From positions 1,178,001-1,242,000 of the forward strand of contig NZ_CP037952.1 in the NCBI RefSeq assembly GCF_004358345.1: DNA of 64,000 bases, given 5' to 3'. Under the pieces are notes generated by a model that worked only from the letters and a program-made list of their open reading frames with translations, made no database searches and had not been told where the DNA came from. This DNA comes from Parashewanella spongiae (GTDB lineage Bacteria; Pseudomonadota; Gammaproteobacteria; Enterobacterales; Shewanellaceae). This document shows positions 9,406 to 18,068 of this stretch, piece by piece; position 1 is the stretch's first letter, and each line of letters starts with the position of its first letter. Both the position numbers and the translations under genes were made by a program.

Positions 9406-9466
9406 AGCTAACGCCCAAATCAGGGGCTGCGCCGAAGGCGAAGTCCCCTGGATTTTTTTGTTAGTC
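9406..9466 (-). repeat. attC: integron attC site C
   Basis: The plus-strand cores AGCTAAC (9406-9412) and GTTAGTC (9460-9466) flank a near-perfect hairpin CAGGGGCTGCGCC/GGCGAAGTCCCCTG. This is a textbook short attC of 61 nt. Confidence 0.9.
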
Positions 9467-9741
9467 GTGAAGGCTGCATTGAACTCTTTTTTTGCACAGA
9501 GCTTGCAGCACCGTTGATAAAAAGCCCGAGATTTACTGAATGCTTGCCAATTGCAACCGACTAAAATATCCAGAGTCGAATACAAACAACCCAAAAATAA
9601 CAGACTAACAAACTCAGAAACACGCGCTGGCGTAGCACGAAACAAAAAGGCACCAGACTTTTTCTGCCAGCATTCTCTGAACTTAAAGACAGAGAAAGTT
9701 ACTGAGCTGGCAGCCACAGAACAAAATGGCACAAAACTCAC
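9467..9741 (-). CDS. possible cassette ORF, doubtful
   Basis: The cassette between attC sites C and D holds a minus-strand frame opening at ATG 9741 (MSFVPFCSVAASS) that runs into the attC at 9466. Composition is rich in Phe, Cys and Ala, with no convincing domain. A plus-strand frame at 9551-9757 is equally weak. The cassette may be non-coding or carry only a promoter or small RNA. I keep it as a low-confidence call so the cassette is not left blank. Confidence 0.3.
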
Positions 9742-9860
9742 CCGCCAGCTTCACTGAGCAGAAAATGTTAGATTCTGATGCTGAACAACCCAACCATCTC
9801 AAACCTTTTCTCGCAAACTGCACGACACCGACTTTTACTACCAATATTGAGGAGTAAAAC

Positions 9861-9963
9861 GGCTAACGCCCACAATAACAGGCAAATGGTGCTTGGCTAA
9901 AATTTTGGAACGCAGTGACAAAAGCCAAGCAGTATTTGTCCTTGTTGATTTGTTTTGTTAGGT
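9861..9963 (-). repeat. attC: integron attC site D
   Basis: The plus-strand cores are GGCTAAC (9861-9867) and GTTAGGT (9957-9963), 103 nt long. Internal arms around TGCTTGGCT and AGCCAAGCA pair. The stop codon of the preceding cassette gene lies inside the right core. Confidence 0.9.
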
Positions 9964-10188
9964 TTGATGCTCATTTGTTTCATTGAACTTTCTTTTTAAA
10001 TATTTTAGGTTCGCATTAAGCTCTTTGATTTCCATGCGGTACTCACGAGAGTTATCCCTCATTTCTTTCACTCTTTTGTTGATAAGGTAAATGAAAACTG
10101 GAACTGCAACCCACAAAACAATAAATAAGAAGTAAAATAACCCAAGAACTATACCTGCGCCACCAAATAAACCTGTTGATATATCCAT
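9958..10188 (-). CDS. integron cassette membrane protein with coiled-coil tail
   Basis: Starting at the ATG at 10188 (MDISTGLFGGAG), the 76-residue protein has one long hydrophobic segment at about residues 8-35. A charged helical tail follows (KEMRDNSREYRMEIKELN, then KYLKRKF) that could form a coiled coil. Upstream in-frame sequence is attC-derived, so this start is preferred. The TAA stop is part of attC site D. Function is unknown. Confidence 0.6.
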   Translation of the reverse strand: MDISTGLFGGAGIVLGLFYFLFIVLWVAVPVFIYLINKRVKEMRDNSREYRMEIKELNANLKYLKRKFNETNEHQT

Positions 10189-10209
10189 ATGTACAATATT
10201 CCTTTTAAA

Positions 10210-10270
10210 ACCTAACGCTTGGTTCAGGTGCGCCGCCGAAGGCGGCGTCACCTGGAACCACTTGTTGAAC
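10210..10270 (-). repeat. attC: integron attC site E
   Basis: The plus-strand cores ACCTAAC (10210-10216) and GTTGAAC (10264-10270) flank a strong hairpin GGTTCAGGTGCGCCGCC/GGCGGCGTCACCTGGAACC. This is a 61-nt attC. The IS91-family insertion begins right next to it. Confidence 0.9.
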
Positions 10271-10382
10271 GAAGCCGCTGTGCGGCAGAAACAGCGGTTA
10301 AACAACAATTAATCATATCATTATAAGCTCTGAGTAATACTTCTCTTACCGCCATGTGGCTGGATAACTTAAGGAGTATTTT

Positions 10383-11271
10383 ATGACACCCTACGAACAA
10401 CAACGTTTTGATTTTCTATATAAACAACATATTACCAACTTACGACTGCAAGGCAAGCGCAAGGCAACGATTGACAGTTACAGTCGTGCCGTGAGGCGCA
10501 TTGCCAACCATTTCGGTCGGTGTCCTGATAACCTTTGTACCCAAGAACTCAAAGATTATTTTAATGCATTAATACTTTCGCACTCATGGAGCACCGTCAA
10601 GGTTGACCGTAACGGCTTGCAATTCTTTTATGCGTTCACCCTCAATAAGAAGTGGCAATGGCTCGATATTGTTAAACCTCAGCAGGTAAAACGATTACCT
10701 GATACGTTATCCGTTGATGAAGTCGCTTTGATAATAAGTCGTACCGAGCAGCTGAGATATCAAGTGTTCTTGTTGACACTTTACAGCCTAGGACTTCGAC
10801 TCAATGAAGGCATTCATTTACAAATCGGTGACATCGACAAGGCCAGTATGCAAGTCCATGTGCGTGACGGCAAAGGAGGTCAAGACCGATTGGTTCCACT
10901 TCCTCGAAGAACGCTTGCAACACTTCGAGCTTATTGGCAAACACATCGACATCGCAATTGGTTATTCCCCAGTAAACATAGCCACTCTAACCAACCAATG
11001 GATAAGGGCGGAGTACAAAAAGCCATGAGAAAAATTGTCACTGAATGTGGCATTTTTAAAAAAAATCAGTCCCCACACTTTACGTCATTGCTATGCAACC
11101 CATCTTCTTGAGCGAGGCGTTGACCTACGCAGCATTCAAGTGGCGCTCGGTCACAAAAGCCTCAACACCACACTCATTTATACCAAGCTGACCGAAGTTA
11201 AATCACAATCTACAAGAGACACCATTAATGACTTAACCGACTCACTTCCTCTCACTTGGAGGGATAAGTGA
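10383..11271 (+). pseudogene. tyrosine recombinase of the IS91-family element, frameshifted
   Basis: The frame 10383-11111 encodes the N-terminal SAM-like domain and the first catalytic Arg region (LYSLGLRLNEGIHLQIGDID). It goes out of frame at an A8 run near 11055. The second frame (to 11271) has the [15 protein letters not shown] box and [16 protein letters not shown] with the Tyr nucleophile. One A fewer would restore a single recombinase of about 295 residues. Its TGA overlaps the transposase ATG. It is probably inactive as it stands. Confidence 0.85.
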
Positions 11272-12338
11272 TGCACTTCGTAGACATATTATCTGAGCAC
11301 CTTGACGCCTTTAAACTTGAATATCAGCATAAGCTCACCAATGAACACCATCAGGCCATGAATGCCATGCTCAGTTGCAAGACCTTCAATAAAGGTTGCA
11401 GCCAATGGCAATGCGATGACTGTCATCGTTATCAAGACTTGCCACTGTCATGCGGTCATCGCAGCTGTAATTTATGCCAACACAATACGACTCAAGATTG
11501 GCTTAATCGTCAGCAAATGAAATTGTTGCCTGTCGATTACTATATGGATACGTTCACTTTGCCATCACAGTTGCGAGCGTTGACATTTCAACATCAGCAA
11601 GCCGTGTTTGATGCCATGTTCGCAGTAGTAGCCAGTATTTTGAAAGACTTTGGCCGCAATAAAAAAAGCTGGCAGGCCGATATCGGTTTCACCTGCGTGT
11701 TGCACACCCATGGTCGCCAGCGTCAATTTCATCCACACATACACGTGATAATACCCGCTGGCGGCTACCATAAAGGCCGTAATGAATGGCGCAAAAATAA
11801 AGGAGATTATCTGTTTAATACGGATAGCCTTGCCAAGGTTTGGCGAGCAAGAATGCTCGAAGCCTTGAACCATCAACTCAAGCTTAAGCTGCCCAGTAAA
11901 ATCCCTAAAAAATGGGTCGTGAATTGTCGCCATGTGGGTAAAGGTTTGCCTGCGCTTAAGTATCTGTCTCGATACCTTTACCGTGGTGTATTACCCGACA
12001 GAGATATCGTTAAGGTAGCCGATGACACCGTTAGCTTTCGCTACATCGACAGTGAAACCAAACAAACACAGATTAAGACATTGCCGACACTTAAGTTCTT
12101 GTGGCAAATACTGCAACACGTCATCCCTAAAGGATTTCGGCGAGTCAGAGATTATGGATTACTGCATGGCGGAGCAAGCAAGACGCTCAAGAAAATTCAG
12201 CTGTGTTTAATAATGGCGCACAAGTTGGATTTAAGCATTATAAAGCCAGTCGCTCGGAAAAAAGCACAATGCCTGTGCCGTTGTTGTCAGCAGCCTATGA
12301 TCTTTTTAGGCATTACTAGACCGTTCGGTTATGGCTGA
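11271..12338 (+). CDS. IS91-family transposase
   Basis: The 355-residue protein starts at the ATG at 11271, overlapping the previous stop (TGATG). It has an N-terminal zinc-binding region (CSQWQCDDCHRYQD, CGHRSCNLCQ) and the HUH motif in FHPHIHVIIPAGG. A Tyr-bearing YLSRYLYRG segment follows, as in rolling-circle transposases of the IS91/ISCR group. It would move the element by single-strand transfer. The frame is intact, so it could also act on related ends elsewhere. Confidence 0.9.
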   Translation: MHFVDILSEHLDAFKLEYQHKLTNEHHQAMNAMLSCKTFNKGCSQWQCDDCHRYQDLPLSCGHRSCNLCQHNTTQDWLNRQQMKLLPVDYYMDTFTLPSQLRALTFQHQQAVFDAMFAVVASILKDFGRNKKSWQADIGFTCVLHTHGRQRQFHPHIHVIIPAGGYHKGRNEWRKNKGDYLFNTDSLAKVWRARMLEALNHQLKLKLPSKIPKKWVVNCRHVGKGLPALKYLSRYLYRGVLPDRDIVKVADDTVSFRYIDSETKQTQIKTLPTLKFLWQILQHVIPKGFRRVRDYGLLHGGASKTLKKIQLCLIMAHKLDLSIIKPVARKKAQCLCRCCQQPMIFLGITRPFGYG

Positions 12339-12562
12339 AAATACGATTGAAACGAATAATAAGGATAATGTAATGGTTAATTTTAGAGGGCATAAATAAG
12401 CAAAAAACGACAATCAAACGAAACAAGGTATTGATGGTAACAAGAATCGCAAGATCGCCATCAAGGATGAGTCACACCTTTTAAAAAGTGAGTCGAGAAA
12501 TGGCTCACTCCAATCTTAAAAACATATCAGAGATATTTGCATATATAAGTGGCGTCGGGCTT

Positions 12563-12617
12563 GTTCAACAACTGGATAAGGCGCAGGCTTCGCTACGCCT
12601 ATCCTTATTTGTTAGGT
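12563..12617 (-). repeat. attC: integron attC site F (proximal to attI)
   Basis: The plus-strand cores GTTCAAC (12563-12569) and GTTAGGT (12611-12617) flank the hairpin GGATAAGGCGCAGGC/GCTACGCCTATCC. It is a 55-nt attC. The tail of the proximal cassette gene reads into it. Confidence 0.9.
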
Positions 12618-12954
12618 GGCTGCTTAGGAGTGGACGAGAAAGTGAATGGTCAAAAGTTAACAAGGAAACCTCCCTTGTTATATTGTATAAATACATACAG
12701 TTGCCATCATTAAATGTGAGAAGTGCGGCATTATTATTCGGTAATGGTGTAGGAAGGCTACTCAATAACCAAAAATTTAATACATTACCGTGATAAAGTA
12801 GTGCATACATTACTCCTCCCTCAGTTTGATGGTATCTAACTACATAGGTTTTGCCCTCAGAAGATGTTCCATAAAACTGATCAACTACCTTATCCCCTGC
12901 AATAACAGCAGCACATTTAAAGAAAAAAATAGCAATTAGCACATATTTTCTCAT
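12565..12954 (-). CDS. proximal integron cassette protein, probably exported
   Basis: The preferred start is the ATG at 12954 (MRKYVLIAIFFFKCAAVIAG). It gives a typical signal peptide of about 20 residues, possibly with a lipid-modifiable Cys. The mature part is a small globular sequence with KTYVVRYHQTEGGVMYALLY. The last 15 residues are encoded by attC site F, a common feature of cassettes. It is the first cassette after attI and so the most likely to be expressed. Function is not recognised. Confidence 0.6.
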   Translation of the reverse strand: MRKYVLIAIFFFKCAAVIAGDKVVDQFYGTSSEGKTYVVRYHQTEGGVMYALLYHGNVLNFWLLSSLPTPLPNNNAALLTFNDGNCMYLYNITREVSLLTFDHSLSRPLLSSHLTNKDRRSEACALSSC

Positions 12955-12972
12955 AACCTTTTCCGTGACCAC

Positions 12973-13490
12973 GGCTCTCTTGTTTGGTTACTTGATTTTT
13001 GAGCTCTCAGCTGGCAATTAGTAACCAGTGGCAGTTTTTCACTAGTTTCCGGAATCAACAAAATTTACTGTTCGATCAGACAGAAAAAATTCTGGAAATC
13101 AGATTCCCCAGATGTTTTATGACGCAATCCTTATTCATTTGGGTTGTTGTGCTGGCTTTTTAAGGATGCTGAGTAGCTATAAAAGTTCACTATAGGTCAG
13201 CTTCGGATATTTGCCACCTAACATTTTAATACTGCGCATGCTCAATTACCCAAAATAGATAAAAAGCTAAGGTAAACGCAACACTATGTTTTAATAAATA
13301 AAATTATATTATCTTAATTCCTTAGCTCTGGCAAAGCGAGAATGCGCGTTTATCCTGTTCAGCATTCTCATTATCCCCAATTAGATATTGCTTATATCTT
13401 CTATATCAGATGGTTATGATTTACTAAGGTGTGTGTGTTAGACCTTGTGATTTACGAATAACGCTTGATTTTTAAATTCAGCCAATCATA
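12973..13490. promoter_or_regulatory. attI: integron platform region with attI core and presumed Pc
   Basis: This stretch of about 500 bp has no convincing gene. The sequence ACCTAAC at 13216-13222 (GTTAGGT on the minus strand) is the best attI recombination core; the proximal cassette would then span 12563-13216. Cassettes are read leftward, so the cassette promoter should lie between 13222 and intI on the minus strand. I cannot place its boxes with certainty. Confidence 0.5.
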
Positions 13491-13506
13491 CTGTATAAAA
13501 ACACAG
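13491..13506 (+). promoter_or_regulatory. LexA (SOS) box upstream of intI
   Basis: CTGTATAAAAACACAG is a perfect CTGT-N8-ACAG operator. It lies 21 bp before the intI ATG, overlapping the expected promoter. LexA control of integron integrases is known for class 1 and Vibrio integrons, so cassette shuffling here should be induced by DNA damage. Confidence 0.85.
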
Positions 13507-13527
13507 TTAAGCAAATGGAATTGCGCT

Positions 13528-14493
13528 ATGTCAAATAAAAGCCCATTTTTAGAGTCAATAAGAGCTGAAATTCGATTACGGGGTTACAGTATAAGAACAG
13601 AAAAATCATATTTGTATTGGATTAAACGTTACATTTTATTTAATCATAAGAAACATCCCACAGATTTATCCCCTGGTCACATTAAGGTATTCTTAAGCTG
13701 GTTAGCTACTGACAAAAATATGGCTGCTAACACGCAAAAAGTTGCATTGAATGCTCTAGTTTTTCTATACAAAAAAATCTTGAAAGAAGAGATTGGTGAT
13801 CTCGGTTTTACACTTGCGACAAAGCAGCGGCAATTACCAATTGTTCTTAATGTATCTGAAGTACACACAATATTAAGTTTATTATCTGGAAGAAATGCTC
13901 TTATTATTCAATTACTTTATGGCAGCGGGCTAAGAATAACGGAATGTTTGCGTTTAAGGGTGCAAGATATTGATTTGGAAAAACTTTCGCTTACTATTAG
14001 AGATGGTAAAGGAAATAAAGACAGGCAAACGATATTAGGTCAGCATTGTGCGAAACAACTCGAAGCTGTGATTGAAAATGCAATTCAGCTACAACAAGCT
14101 GACAATAAGCAAGGAGTAGGCCCATCTTTACCATTTGCTTTGGCAAAGAAGTACCCAAATGCCTTTCGTCAAGCAGCATGGATGCATGTGTTTCCCTCAT
14201 CAACCATTTGCCCTCATCCAGAAACTGGTGAAGTCGTGCGGCATCATCTACATGCCAGTTCTATTAGAAAGGCTTTACAATCAGCCGTTAAACAATCTGA
14301 GATCAGAAAGAAGGTGAATTGCCATACTTTTAGACACTCTTTTGCTACTCATCTTTTAGAGCAAGGGCAAGATATTCGCACCGTTCAAGAGTTACTTGGG
14401 CATAATGATTTGAATACAACTCAGATATACACCCATGTTCTTGGTCAGCACTATGCTGGAACAGTAAGCCCTCTAGATAGATTAGGGTTATGA
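13528..14493 (+). CDS. intI: integron integrase IntI
   Basis: This tyrosine recombinase moves cassettes between attC and attI. From the ATG at 13528 it has 321 residues, the usual length. N-terminal KSPFLESIRAEIRLRGYSIRT is followed by YGSGLRITECLRLRVQDID (first catalytic Arg). The IntI-specific insert is KYPNAFRQAAWMHVFPSS with CPHPETGEVVRHHLH. HTFRHSFATHLLEQG and LGHNDLNTTQIYTHV supply the remaining catalytic residues and the Tyr. It is transcribed away from the cassettes, as in chromosomal integrons. The frame is intact. Confidence 0.96.
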   Translation: MSNKSPFLESIRAEIRLRGYSIRTEKSYLYWIKRYILFNHKKHPTDLSPGHIKVFLSWLATDKNMAANTQKVALNALVFLYKKILKEEIGDLGFTLATKQRQLPIVLNVSEVHTILSLLSGRNALIIQLLYGSGLRITECLRLRVQDIDLEKLSLTIRDGKGNKDRQTILGQHCAKQLEAVIENAIQLQQADNKQGVGPSLPFALAKKYPNAFRQAAWMHVFPSSTICPHPETGEVVRHHLHASSIRKALQSAVKQSEIRKKVNCHTFRHSFATHLLEQGQDIRTVQELLGHNDLNTTQIYTHVLGQHYAGTVSPLDRLGL

Positions 14494-14815
14494 TTATTAC
14501 TTAAATCGGCTAATTAGCTTTCTTTTCACAAAGGAAACTATAACGTTACTTAGAGGAAACAACAGAAATATTTTTGCTATAAGTCAGCATATCGGATATT
14601 AGGATGCTGTTTGCATTAGCTAATCTAATACAAAAATCAAAAACAACAGAAGATTTAGATTAAAAACTCTAACCAGTAATGGGGCAAAAATGAGTTAGGA
14701 CTTCAAAAGACACTGACCTTAAACAATTATTAATTTTACTGCTTCTATCATTTCCCTTAACTTACTGACTTAGATACACAATAGAGTTGCAAATAGTTAA
14801 GTCAGAGGTGAACTT
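14494..14815. other. intergenic region, nothing recognised
   Basis: These 320 bp between intI and the nucleotidyltransferase gene have no credible ORF, RNA gene or strong inverted repeat. It probably marks the border between the integron platform and the decayed ssrA-type element. Confidence 0.5.
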
Positions 14816-15481
14816 TTGCCCAAGCAGTATAAAACTAAACTTAGTAAGCCTGTTGCACATAAAAAATTATTCGGCCTTCTAGAAAGAATCCAATTTTGGA
14901 ATAACGAGTACAGTGAGTATTATCAAATTGAAAAAGCAGCTTTGGTAGGAAGTCTAACAAGAGACGGTGAGCGATTCGGTGATATTGATGTTTGTATTGA
15001 TCTGAAACGTAGTAAAAAGTTTAATCCGGCAGATCATAGCGAGGATTATATTTATTGGAGGCAAGAAGTTTTAGGCTATGCCCCTCCTAGAGATTTTTTT
15101 GCTGAGCTATCCATGTACGACAAGGATGTGTTTCGGTTCGTAAAAAATAAAGATGGCAGAATTGAACTACTTCGATGGAATCAATTTGACCCAATCTGCC
15201 TTACCCTAAAACCGTTCGTAACATTAGTTGAAAATGGAGTTTGTCTCGTTAATTCAATCTCAGATCTAGCAAAGAATAAAAACTCTTTTACCGCTGAACA
15301 AGCATTAGAGCTGGTTAAAAATGACACGCCTCATAAACCAAATGAAATCTGCGGAATCTACTGGGATTCTTATTGTCAGTCACTTTCTGTTTATCCAGCA
15401 TCAATAAGAAATGCAATTCTTAAACGAGATTCTGCCCAAGAAAGGTATGATGCCTATTTAGCGTCAAATAATGATTCTTAG
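14816..15481 (+). CDS. predicted nucleotidyltransferase (Pol beta superfamily)
   Basis: The 221-residue protein begins with TTG at 14816 after a GAGGTG ribosome site. The segment VGSLTRDGERFGDIDVCIDL carries the GS-x10-DID signature of nucleotidyltransferases. The remainder is mostly helical, without an obvious second catalytic domain. Such enzymes transfer nucleotides to protein, RNA or small molecules and many are accessory or antitoxin-linked (MNT/HEPN), but no HEPN partner is seen. The substrate is unknown. It stands alone between the integron and the ART gene. Confidence 0.65.
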   Translation: MPKQYKTKLSKPVAHKKLFGLLERIQFWNNEYSEYYQIEKAALVGSLTRDGERFGDIDVCIDLKRSKKFNPADHSEDYIYWRQEVLGYAPPRDFFAELSMYDKDVFRFVKNKDGRIELLRWNQFDPICLTLKPFVTLVENGVCLVNSISDLAKNKNSFTAEQALELVKNDTPHKPNEICGIYWDSYCQSLSVYPASIRNAILKRDSAQERYDAYLASNNDS

Positions 15482-15583
15482 TTCATTGATTCTGCTTACA
15501 CTCATGTATATTTTTGACACTTTAAACATGCAACAATATTCTTCTACCAAGGTTTAATACTCACCGCTTGGCAATAGTCTTCA

Positions 15584-15751
15584 AAAGGCACTTACCTTTG
15601 TAGTGTTGACGGCGCAGATCAAGTTGGTGAATTAAGACTATTACCAGACTGGAAAATCTACTTCTATGACGAAGATGAAAAATATCATGTTAATACTGAA
15701 ACAACTGAGGTTAAGGGAAGAGTGGTAAAAAAGGTGTTGGATGGAAAATAA
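15584..15751 (+). pseudogene. phage CI-type repressor, C-terminal fragment
   Basis: The frame reads KGTYLCSVDGADQVGELRL and continues to KVLDGK before TAA at 15751. It aligns along its whole length with the last 55 residues of the intact CI repressor at 43110-43832 (KGQYLFSVNGAYQVGELKL). No start or N-terminal DNA-binding domain is left. It shows that this side once held the same type of element as the one at 37-64 kb. Confidence 0.85.
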
Positions 15752-15788
15752 GCTAAGTAAGCTGCTACCATTATTAGCAGCTCATATC

Positions 15789-15953
15789 TTATAAATAGGC
15801 TGACGCCGGAGACGTTGAGTTATCTAGCTGCTTAATAAAAGCCTGTTTTTTAGATAACTTTTTAGCGAATGCTTTTTTCTTCTCAAAAAGCTCTTTTGCC
15901 TGAAGGCGAACAGCTGAAGGTGCATCCTTTTTCTTAGCAGTATTTTGATTCAT
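15789..15953 (-). CDS. 54-residue Lys-rich small protein downstream of the ADP-ribosyltransferase
   Basis: From ATG at 15953 the frame encodes MNQNTAKKKDAPSAVRLQAK and a very basic helical stretch ending DNSTSPASAYL. The gene starts 15 bp after the ART stop on the same strand, so both are likely co-transcribed. It is too short for a known domain. A small partner of a toxin could be an antidote, a chaperone or a DNA-binding regulator; this is only suggested by position. Confidence 0.55.
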   Translation of the reverse strand: MNQNTAKKKDAPSAVRLQAKELFEKKKAFAKKLSKKQAFIKQLDNSTSPASAYL

Positions 15954-15968
15954 ATTATCACCCTAGCA

Positions 15969-16820
15969 CTATACAATATCTGCGTAAATTTTAGCATTGA
16001 ACTCATCAAATTCAAAATGAGTTGGAAGAAGTTGAATATCTCTTGGCAGTAGAACTTCCATCTGTCCTTGATTATGATTAACTTTTTTTAGAGCATCAGG
16101 CACTATAAAAGGTAATTCTTCTTTTCGATTAGTTAAAACTAAAACAATATCAGTTAAGTCGTTTGCAACGTCTGGTTCTATACGCAGCTTGCCTAGATAT
16201 GATAATGCTGAGAATGCTTTAGCAATACTTTCACTTAAAGAAGTCGACATATAGTTCGTATTAACAAAAGGTTGACCACCTTCAGAAGAGTCGATGTACT
16301 TTTGCAATTCTTTCTCCGAAATGCTTACACCACGATATAGTCTCTGCCCTTTGCTTAGTGACAAATACTGTTTACTAATATCAAAGGCTTCATCTAAATG
16401 CTTTACGACAATTTGCGCACTCTGTGTTTGTGCAGAGGTTACCTCTTGGCTGTTAAGTAAATACTGATGAATATATTGATGAGGTTTCAGACCATCTATT
16501 ATCTTATCTCGGCTTGCACTTTGGTATAGAGCTACCGCTTTTTGGTGTCTTGGTTTAAATGCTCCATCAAACTCTTTTATAATTTGATATTGTTTAGAAC
16601 GAGAATTCTTGGCTAACCGTATGTAATCCAGCTTATGGGAGTTGGCAATGCATTGAAGAATCACACCAATAGGTAAGTCAAAGTCCTCAATATCTTTTGA
16701 TGACGTACTTGATTCCAAAGCATTACAAGCTTCGGCTAGAAACTCACTCACACAATTGATAGCGGTATGTTCATGAATCAACTCTGTTTTATAGTCAATA
16801 ATCAATGCGTTTAGCGCCAT
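15969..16820 (-). CDS. putative mono-ADP-ribosyltransferase, C3-like R-S-E type
   Basis: The 283-residue protein starts with ATG at 16820. Its C-terminal half has the three ART catalytic boxes in order. LYRGVS carries the Arg, YMSTSLSESIAKAFS is the STS box, and GQMEVLLPRD supplies the catalytic Glu with Gln two residues before it (QxE, as in C3-type enzymes). The N-terminal 140 residues are helical and unrecognised, with no signal peptide. It would transfer ADP-ribose from NAD+ to a protein target. It may be an intracellular toxin, a phage-defence effector or an injected effector. It lies next to an ssrA-type integrase. Confidence 0.75.
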   Translation of the reverse strand: MALNALIIDYKTELIHEHTAINCVSEFLAEACNALESSTSSKDIEDFDLPIGVILQCIANSHKLDYIRLAKNSRSKQYQIIKEFDGAFKPRHQKAVALYQSASRDKIIDGLKPHQYIHQYLLNSQEVTSAQTQSAQIVVKHLDEAFDISKQYLSLSKGQRLYRGVSISEKELQKYIDSSEGGQPFVNTNYMSTSLSESIAKAFSALSYLGKLRIEPDVANDLTDIVLVLTNRKEELPFIVPDALKKVNHNQGQMEVLLPRDIQLLPTHFEFDEFNAKIYADIV

Positions 16821-17039
16821 ATGAAATCGAATAAGCGATAACTATACCCCTTCAACCAGTAGATGAAAAGATGCTAAGTTCTAATGATGCCAACCTATTT
16901 GAGTAACCAAAGCTCTCATGACTTTATGTATATTTTCGTAGAATTAAACATGCAACGATAGCCTTGCACTAATGTTTAATGCCGTCCATAGAGTAACAAA
17001 GCTCAATGTTAAAAATGAGTATCTGAAAGTGGAGCTAAC
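16821..17039. promoter_or_regulatory. region upstream of integrase 1 with a diverged 60-bp repeat
   Basis: The stretch 16922-16980 (TATGTATATTTTCG, AAACATGCAACGATAG, TTTAATGCC) resembles 15501-15560. It is likely an old duplication of a promoter or end sequence of the element. The divergent ART and integrase genes must both be driven from here. Confidence 0.45.
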
Positions 17040-18068
17040 ATGGCTATCATCAACCTCAAAGATGGCAGTGATCAGCCTTGGAAGTTAGACATTCGATTAT
17101 CTGGTAGAGAAAGCAAACGTCTCCGTAAACGCTTTGCTACTCGTGGTGAAGCGGTTGCATTTGAGAAGCATATTCTCAACAAAGTTGAAGATAAGCCTTG
17201 GCTTGGTGAAAAGACTGATAGTCGAAAGCTTTCTGAACTTATCCAGCTTTGGCATGATCTTCACGGTCAACAGCTAGCAGAACCAACAAACCGTTTAAAG
17301 AAACTTCAGCTAATTTGTAATGGCCTTGGTGATCCTATAGCCAGTAAGTTGACCGTTAATGATTTTGCCCACTATCGCCAAATGCGCTTAGACGGTGAAA
17401 TTGAAGATATGCAGGGAAACAATTTTTGCGTAAAACCGAATACAGTCAACCATGAGCAAGCATACTTAAATGCTGTATTCAGTGAACTTAAGAAATTAGG
17501 CGAATGGAAGTTACCTAATCCACTTGATGGACTCAGCCCCTTCAAAATTGCTGAGCAAGAATTAGCGTTTCTCTATCCTGAAGAAATACCACTGCTACTT
17601 GAAGAATGCCGTAACGCAAAATACGAGCACTTGATCACTGTTGTTAAAATCTGTTTAGCAACTGGCTCAAGATGGTCTGAAGCCGAAGGCTTAACTGGCA
17701 ACCAAATAGCCAATAACCGAATTACCTTTATTAAGACTAAAGGTAAGAAAAACCGGACAGTGCCAATTTCAACAAGCTTGGCGGCAGAATTACCAAGAGT
17801 AAGAGGCAACCTTTTCCGCCCATGCCGTAAATCATTTCAGGAGGCGGTAAAACGTGCCCGAATCCAGTTACCTGAAGGACAAATGACCCACGTTTTACGC
17901 CACACCTTTGCCAGCCACTTTATGATGAATGGAGGAAATATATTGGTGTTAAAAGAGATTTTAGGCCACTCAGATATTAAAGACACCATGCGCTACGCTC
18001 ACTTTGCACCTACACATTTAGAAGATGCTATTAGTAAGAATCCCCTTGAAAACGCTGGTGAACAGTAG
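17040..18068 (+). CDS. int: ssrA-type tyrosine integrase 1
   Basis: This intact 342-residue integrase starts with ATG at 17040 (MAIINLKDGSDQPWKLDIR). The catalytic parts are CLATGSRWSEAEGL, HVLRHTFASHFMMNGG and LGHSDIKDTMRYAHFAPTH with the Tyr. It is closely similar to the interrupted integrase at 39352-41636 and to integrases that insert islands into the 3' end of ssrA. Being intact, it could act on the two att repeats at 33 and 37 kb. No tmRNA fragment lies directly beside it. Confidence 0.9.
   Translation: MAIINLKDGSDQPWKLDIRLSGRESKRLRKRFATRGEAVAFEKHILNKVEDKPWLGEKTDSRKLSELIQLWHDLHGQQLAEPTNRLKKLQLICNGLGDPIASKLTVNDFAHYRQMRLDGEIEDMQGNNFCVKPNTVNHEQAYLNAVFSELKKLGEWKLPNPLDGLSPFKIAEQELAFLYPEEIPLLLEECRNAKYEHLITVVKICLATGSRWSEAEGLTGNQIANNRITFIKTKGKKNRTVPISTSLAAELPRVRGNLFRPCRKSFQEAVKRARIQLPEGQMTHVLRHTFASHFMMNGGNILVLKEILGHSDIKDTMRYAHFAPTHLEDAISKNPLENAGEQ

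Larger units (their letters stand above)
10271..12562 (+). mobile_element. IS91-family element inside the integron array
   Basis: The segment between attC sites E and F carries a tyrosine recombinase followed by an IS91-type transposase, a known pairing in one IS91 subgroup. The exact termini are not certain. The left boundary lies near the hairpin CCGCTGTGCGGC at about 10275 and the right near GTGGCGTCGGGC at about 12550. The flanks read GTTGAAC and GTTCAAC, close to the GTTC/CTTG targets favoured by IS91 elements. Confidence 0.75.

Noticed and set aside
9551-9757. Plus-strand ORF inside the fourth integron cassette
   Set aside because: It runs against the direction of all other cassettes and has no ribosome site or recognisable protein pattern.
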